8,541 bases of DNA from Flavobacteriales bacterium (GTDB lineage: Bacteria; Bacteroidota; Bacteroidia; Flavobacteriales_D; Crocinitomicaceae): positions 1 to 8,541 of the forward strand of contig RFNX01000468.1 of assembly GCA_009926905.1 (NCBI GenBank). Reading direction: 5' to 3'. The number at the start of each line of letters is the position of its first letter. Position 1 is the stretch's first letter. The notes below the pieces were generated by a model, which did not search any database, was not told the origin of the DNA, and worked only from the letters and a program-made list of their open reading frames with translations. This document shows positions 6,654 through 8,541 of this stretch, one piece after another. Made by a program: the position numbers and the translations under genes.

Positions 6654-7264
6654 CAGAAATTGTTTTTAAAGTGAAAGTTTCTTTTTTGAAGCATTTGGAT
6701 AATTATTTCCAATGATTCTGTTAAATTTTTTTGAGCTTTTAAACTGTCGTGAAATACTAAAATATCCCCACCACGTATGCTTTTTGCTTTTAAAATAATT
6801 TCGCTCGAAGCTAGTGTTTTATCCCAATCGTTTGAAATCCAAGTCCAAAAAACGACCTTCTTTTTCAACGTTTTTACTAATGTTTTAAATTGCGTTGGGC
6901 TCACTTTTCCATACGGCGGACGAAACAAATCAGAATCAATGTAGTTTGAAGCATTTTCTACGGATTCTATATAAGCATGATTCGCTGTTTTTATTCCATT
7001 TTCGTGAAACATGGTATGATTTCCAACGCGATGACCTTCCTCCAAAATCTGACCATATACTTCTGGGTAATTTTTTACGTTATTTCCAACGCAAAAAAAC
7101 GTTGCTTTGATCTTGTATTTCCGAAGGACACTCAAGACGAAGGGCGTTACCTCAGGGTTCGGCCCGTCGTCGAATGTTAAATATATTGCATTTTTATCCG
7201 AACCCTTCCAGATACCTTTTCGAATCAGGTACCGAGCTAATAATGGGCTTCGGAAAAATCGCAT
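6653..7264 (-). CDS. Polysaccharide deacetylase (NodB-homology, carbohydrate esterase 4)
   Basis: Metal-dependent amidase or esterase that removes acetyl groups from N-acetylated sugars or polysaccharides; the true substrate is unknown. The 203-residue protein is almost only the NodB domain, and the catalytic motifs are intact: TFDDGP at 30-35 (catalytic base Asp32, metal ligand Asp33), HTMFH at 83-87 (metal ligands His83 and His87), RPPYG at 115-119, the WISNDWD segment at 142-148, and VFHDS at 170-174 (His172). The FHDSxKA ending and the PEVTPFVL segment are familiar from a short deacetylase family common in Bacteroidota. No cleavable signal peptide or convincing TM helix is seen; the N-terminus is short and basic (MRFFRSPLLARYLIRKG), so it may act in the cytoplasm or peripherally at the membrane, for example on a lipid-linked or nucleotide-linked precursor. 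It starts 2 nt after the stop of the upstream DUF2723 gene and overlaps the antiporter start by one base. Confidence 0.93.
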   Translation of the reverse strand: MRFFRSPLLARYLIRKGIWKGSDKNAIYLTFDDGPNPEVTPFVLSVLRKYKIKATFFCVGNNVKNYPEVYGQILEEGHRVGNHTMFHENGIKTANHAYIESVENASNYIDSDLFRPPYGKVSPTQFKTLVKTLKKKVVFWTWISNDWDKTLASSEIILKAKSIRGGDILVFHDSLKAQKNLTESLEIIIQMLQKRNFHFKNNF

Positions 7265-7266
7265 GG

Positions 7267-8541
7267 CTATTTCATCGTGTCAGAAGGACCTCCGCTAGGA
7301 ACTATAGCATCCAAATTCAGGTTTTCTTGACTTGGAGCTGCTGCTGGAGTTGGTTGAGCAGAACGTTTTAGTAAACCGTAATGTTCGCCCATTGCTCCTA
7401 AATTCATTTGCAAGCCAATGTACATATTGTTGTAGTAACCCACACCTGATGAACTTTCGCCCGCATCGCTTGCCATTTGTTCCAATTCAGAATAAATGCG
7501 TGGCATTACATTTTTGTAAACACGATTGATTTTCGCATAAATGTATTTTGCAAGTTTTCCATTTGGATCGCCCATTTGTTTGTCTGAAGCAATGATATAC
7601 ATTTTGAAAGCAGCATCGATAGCAGCGTATAAATCTTCCGCATTTTCTTGGTTACCTGCAAATTCAGCTTTACTGTGTTCGAAATAGTTGAAAATCGTCT
7701 CGTAGTTTTTCATGAGTTTCATTCCTAATTCAGTCGCTTTTTTCTTCTCACCTAACATGAAGTACAATTGAACAAATTCGTGTAGAACACCACTAGACTT
7801 CGCTCTAATTTCTTCTCCTTGGTAGTTAAATGATAAATGCGGGCTGTTTATTTTCAATGAACTCATTCCATCATATTGATTCACTTCACCGAAATCTAAT
7901 ACGGTTTCCAAGGGCATAACAGCCATAGACATGTCTAAAACTTCGTTTGCTTTTTTGTAATCTTTTTTGTTGTAAAGTTGTTCCGCTAAAAGCAAGAAGT
8001 TAACTCTATACTGTTGTGTATGTCGACGTGCATAGTAATCCGTTAATACTTTTGGATTTTTCATATCGCCCCAACTGTATGTTTTCGTCATGTGTTTGTA
8101 CATTTTTTTCACATTGAAGAAAACAGGTTCGTCTTTCATGGGACTCATTTCGTAAGCCATTCCAACTTGTTTGATGTGACCAGCGCTTAATAATGCAATT
8201 GAGAAAGAGGATCCACGGCTACTTGAGAAATAAATACCTCTTTTCCAGTCGTTGTTAGCAACAATTTCCATCATCATAGCCTCATCGCGCGCTAAGTAAC
8301 GATCCCTGTCAGCATTGAATTCAAAGGCAATTGATTCTGGACAAGATTTCAAGTCGCTTTTCTCAAGTACACCTGATTTCACTGCATTTTCTTTGTTCAC
8401 TTTCAATGTAAATCTACTAGAAGGGAAGAATGAAATGCGATTTCCATCGTCTATTATTGCATTTTTGTCATCGCGAACGAATGCCATTGCCTCTGTTAAA
8501 TCGACGGAAGACCAAACGCGCTCAAATTCTTGTAATAATTC
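7267..8541 (-). CDS. C-terminal part of a DUF2723-family membrane protein (5' end outside window)
   Basis: The reading frame is open to the window edge: codons 8541-8488 add 18 residues (ELLQEFERVWSSVDLTEA) before Met at 8487, so that Met is internal and the gene is truncated by the window, not broken. About 424 residues are visible. They match my recollection of the soluble C-terminal half of DUF2723 proteins: a VDLTEAMAFVRDD segment, a KVNKENAVKSGVL stretch, the ANNDWKRGIYFS motif (visible residues 95-106), then helical TPR-like hairpins (RVNFLLLAEQLYNKKDYKKANEVL region, about 179-202), and a Pro/Ala-rich tail before TAG. The N-terminal multi-TM DUF2723 domain would lie to the right. Human TMEM260, a protein O-mannosyltransferase, belongs to the same family, so a GT-C-type glycosyltransferase role is plausible but is inference here. 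It is the furthest upstream gene visible in the operon. Confidence 0.8.
   Translation of the reverse strand, partial: ELLQEFERVWSSVDLTEAMAFVRDDKNAIIDDGNRISFFPSSRFTLKVNKENAVKSGVLEKSDLKSCPESIAFEFNADRDRYLARDEAMMMEIVANNDWKRGIYFSSSRGSSFSIALLSAGHIKQVGMAYEMSPMKDEPVFFNVKKMYKHMTKTYSWGDMKNPKVLTDYYARRHTQQYRVNFLLLAEQLYNKKDYKKANEVLDMSMAVMPLETVLDFGEVNQYDGMSSLKINSPHLSFNYQGEEIRAKSSGVLHEFVQLYFMLGEKKKATELGMKLMKNYETIFNYFEHSKAEFAGNQENAEDLYAAIDAAFKMYIIASDKQMGDPNGKLAKYIYAKINRVYKNVMPRIYSELEQMASDAGESSSGVGYYNNMYIGLQMNLGAMGEHYGLLKRSAQPTPAAAPSQENLNLDAIVPSGGPSDTMK

Noticed and set aside
8485..8487. ATG as a possible true start for the 406-residue right-most protein
   Set aside because: The frame stays open to the window edge and the upstream residues (VWSSVDLTEA) fit the family, so this Met is internal to a longer protein.

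Overview
This window reads as ordinary chromosome of a member of the Bacteroidota, probably of the Flavobacteriia type. The evidence is AT-rich DNA, start codons with no Shine-Dalgarno sequence, a TAnnTTTG-type promoter element in front of aspS, and protein families typical of the phylum (a DUF2723 membrane protein and a short PgdA-like deacetylase with an FHDSxKA end). The genus cannot be fixed from the sequence; a Fluviicola-like organism is only a guess.

All six genes lie on the minus strand, so transcription runs from high to low coordinates. Five are packed into one apparent operon: the C-terminal part of a DUF2723 protein (runs off the right edge to 7267), a polysaccharide deacetylase (7264-6653), a CPA2 cation:proton antiporter with a cytoplasmic USP-like tail (6653-4428), a two-TM sensor histidine kinase (4425-3529) and the cofactor-independent phosphoglycerate mutase gpmI (3532-2021). 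The junctions are 2 nt, a 1-nt overlap, 2 nt and a 4-nt ATGA overlap, which suggests co-transcription and translational coupling. A 233-bp gap (1788-2020) follows. It holds two GC-rich palindromes in a diverged 28-bp tandem repeat and a candidate promoter. Then comes aspS (1787-39), the aspartyl-tRNA synthetase, probably its own transcription unit.

Functionally the operon mixes envelope or glycan work (DUF2723, deacetylase), ion homeostasis (antiporter), membrane signalling (a histidine kinase with no response regulator in view) and central glycolysis (gpmI). No phage, transposon, CRISPR, toxin-antitoxin or defence genes are visible, and I see no clear new multi-gene system. The points most worth a second look are the histidine kinase coupled to gpmI, a 15-residue in-frame tandem duplication at the antiporter N-terminus, the Thr-Asp in place of the Asp-Asp ion-binding pair, and the paired palindromic repeat.
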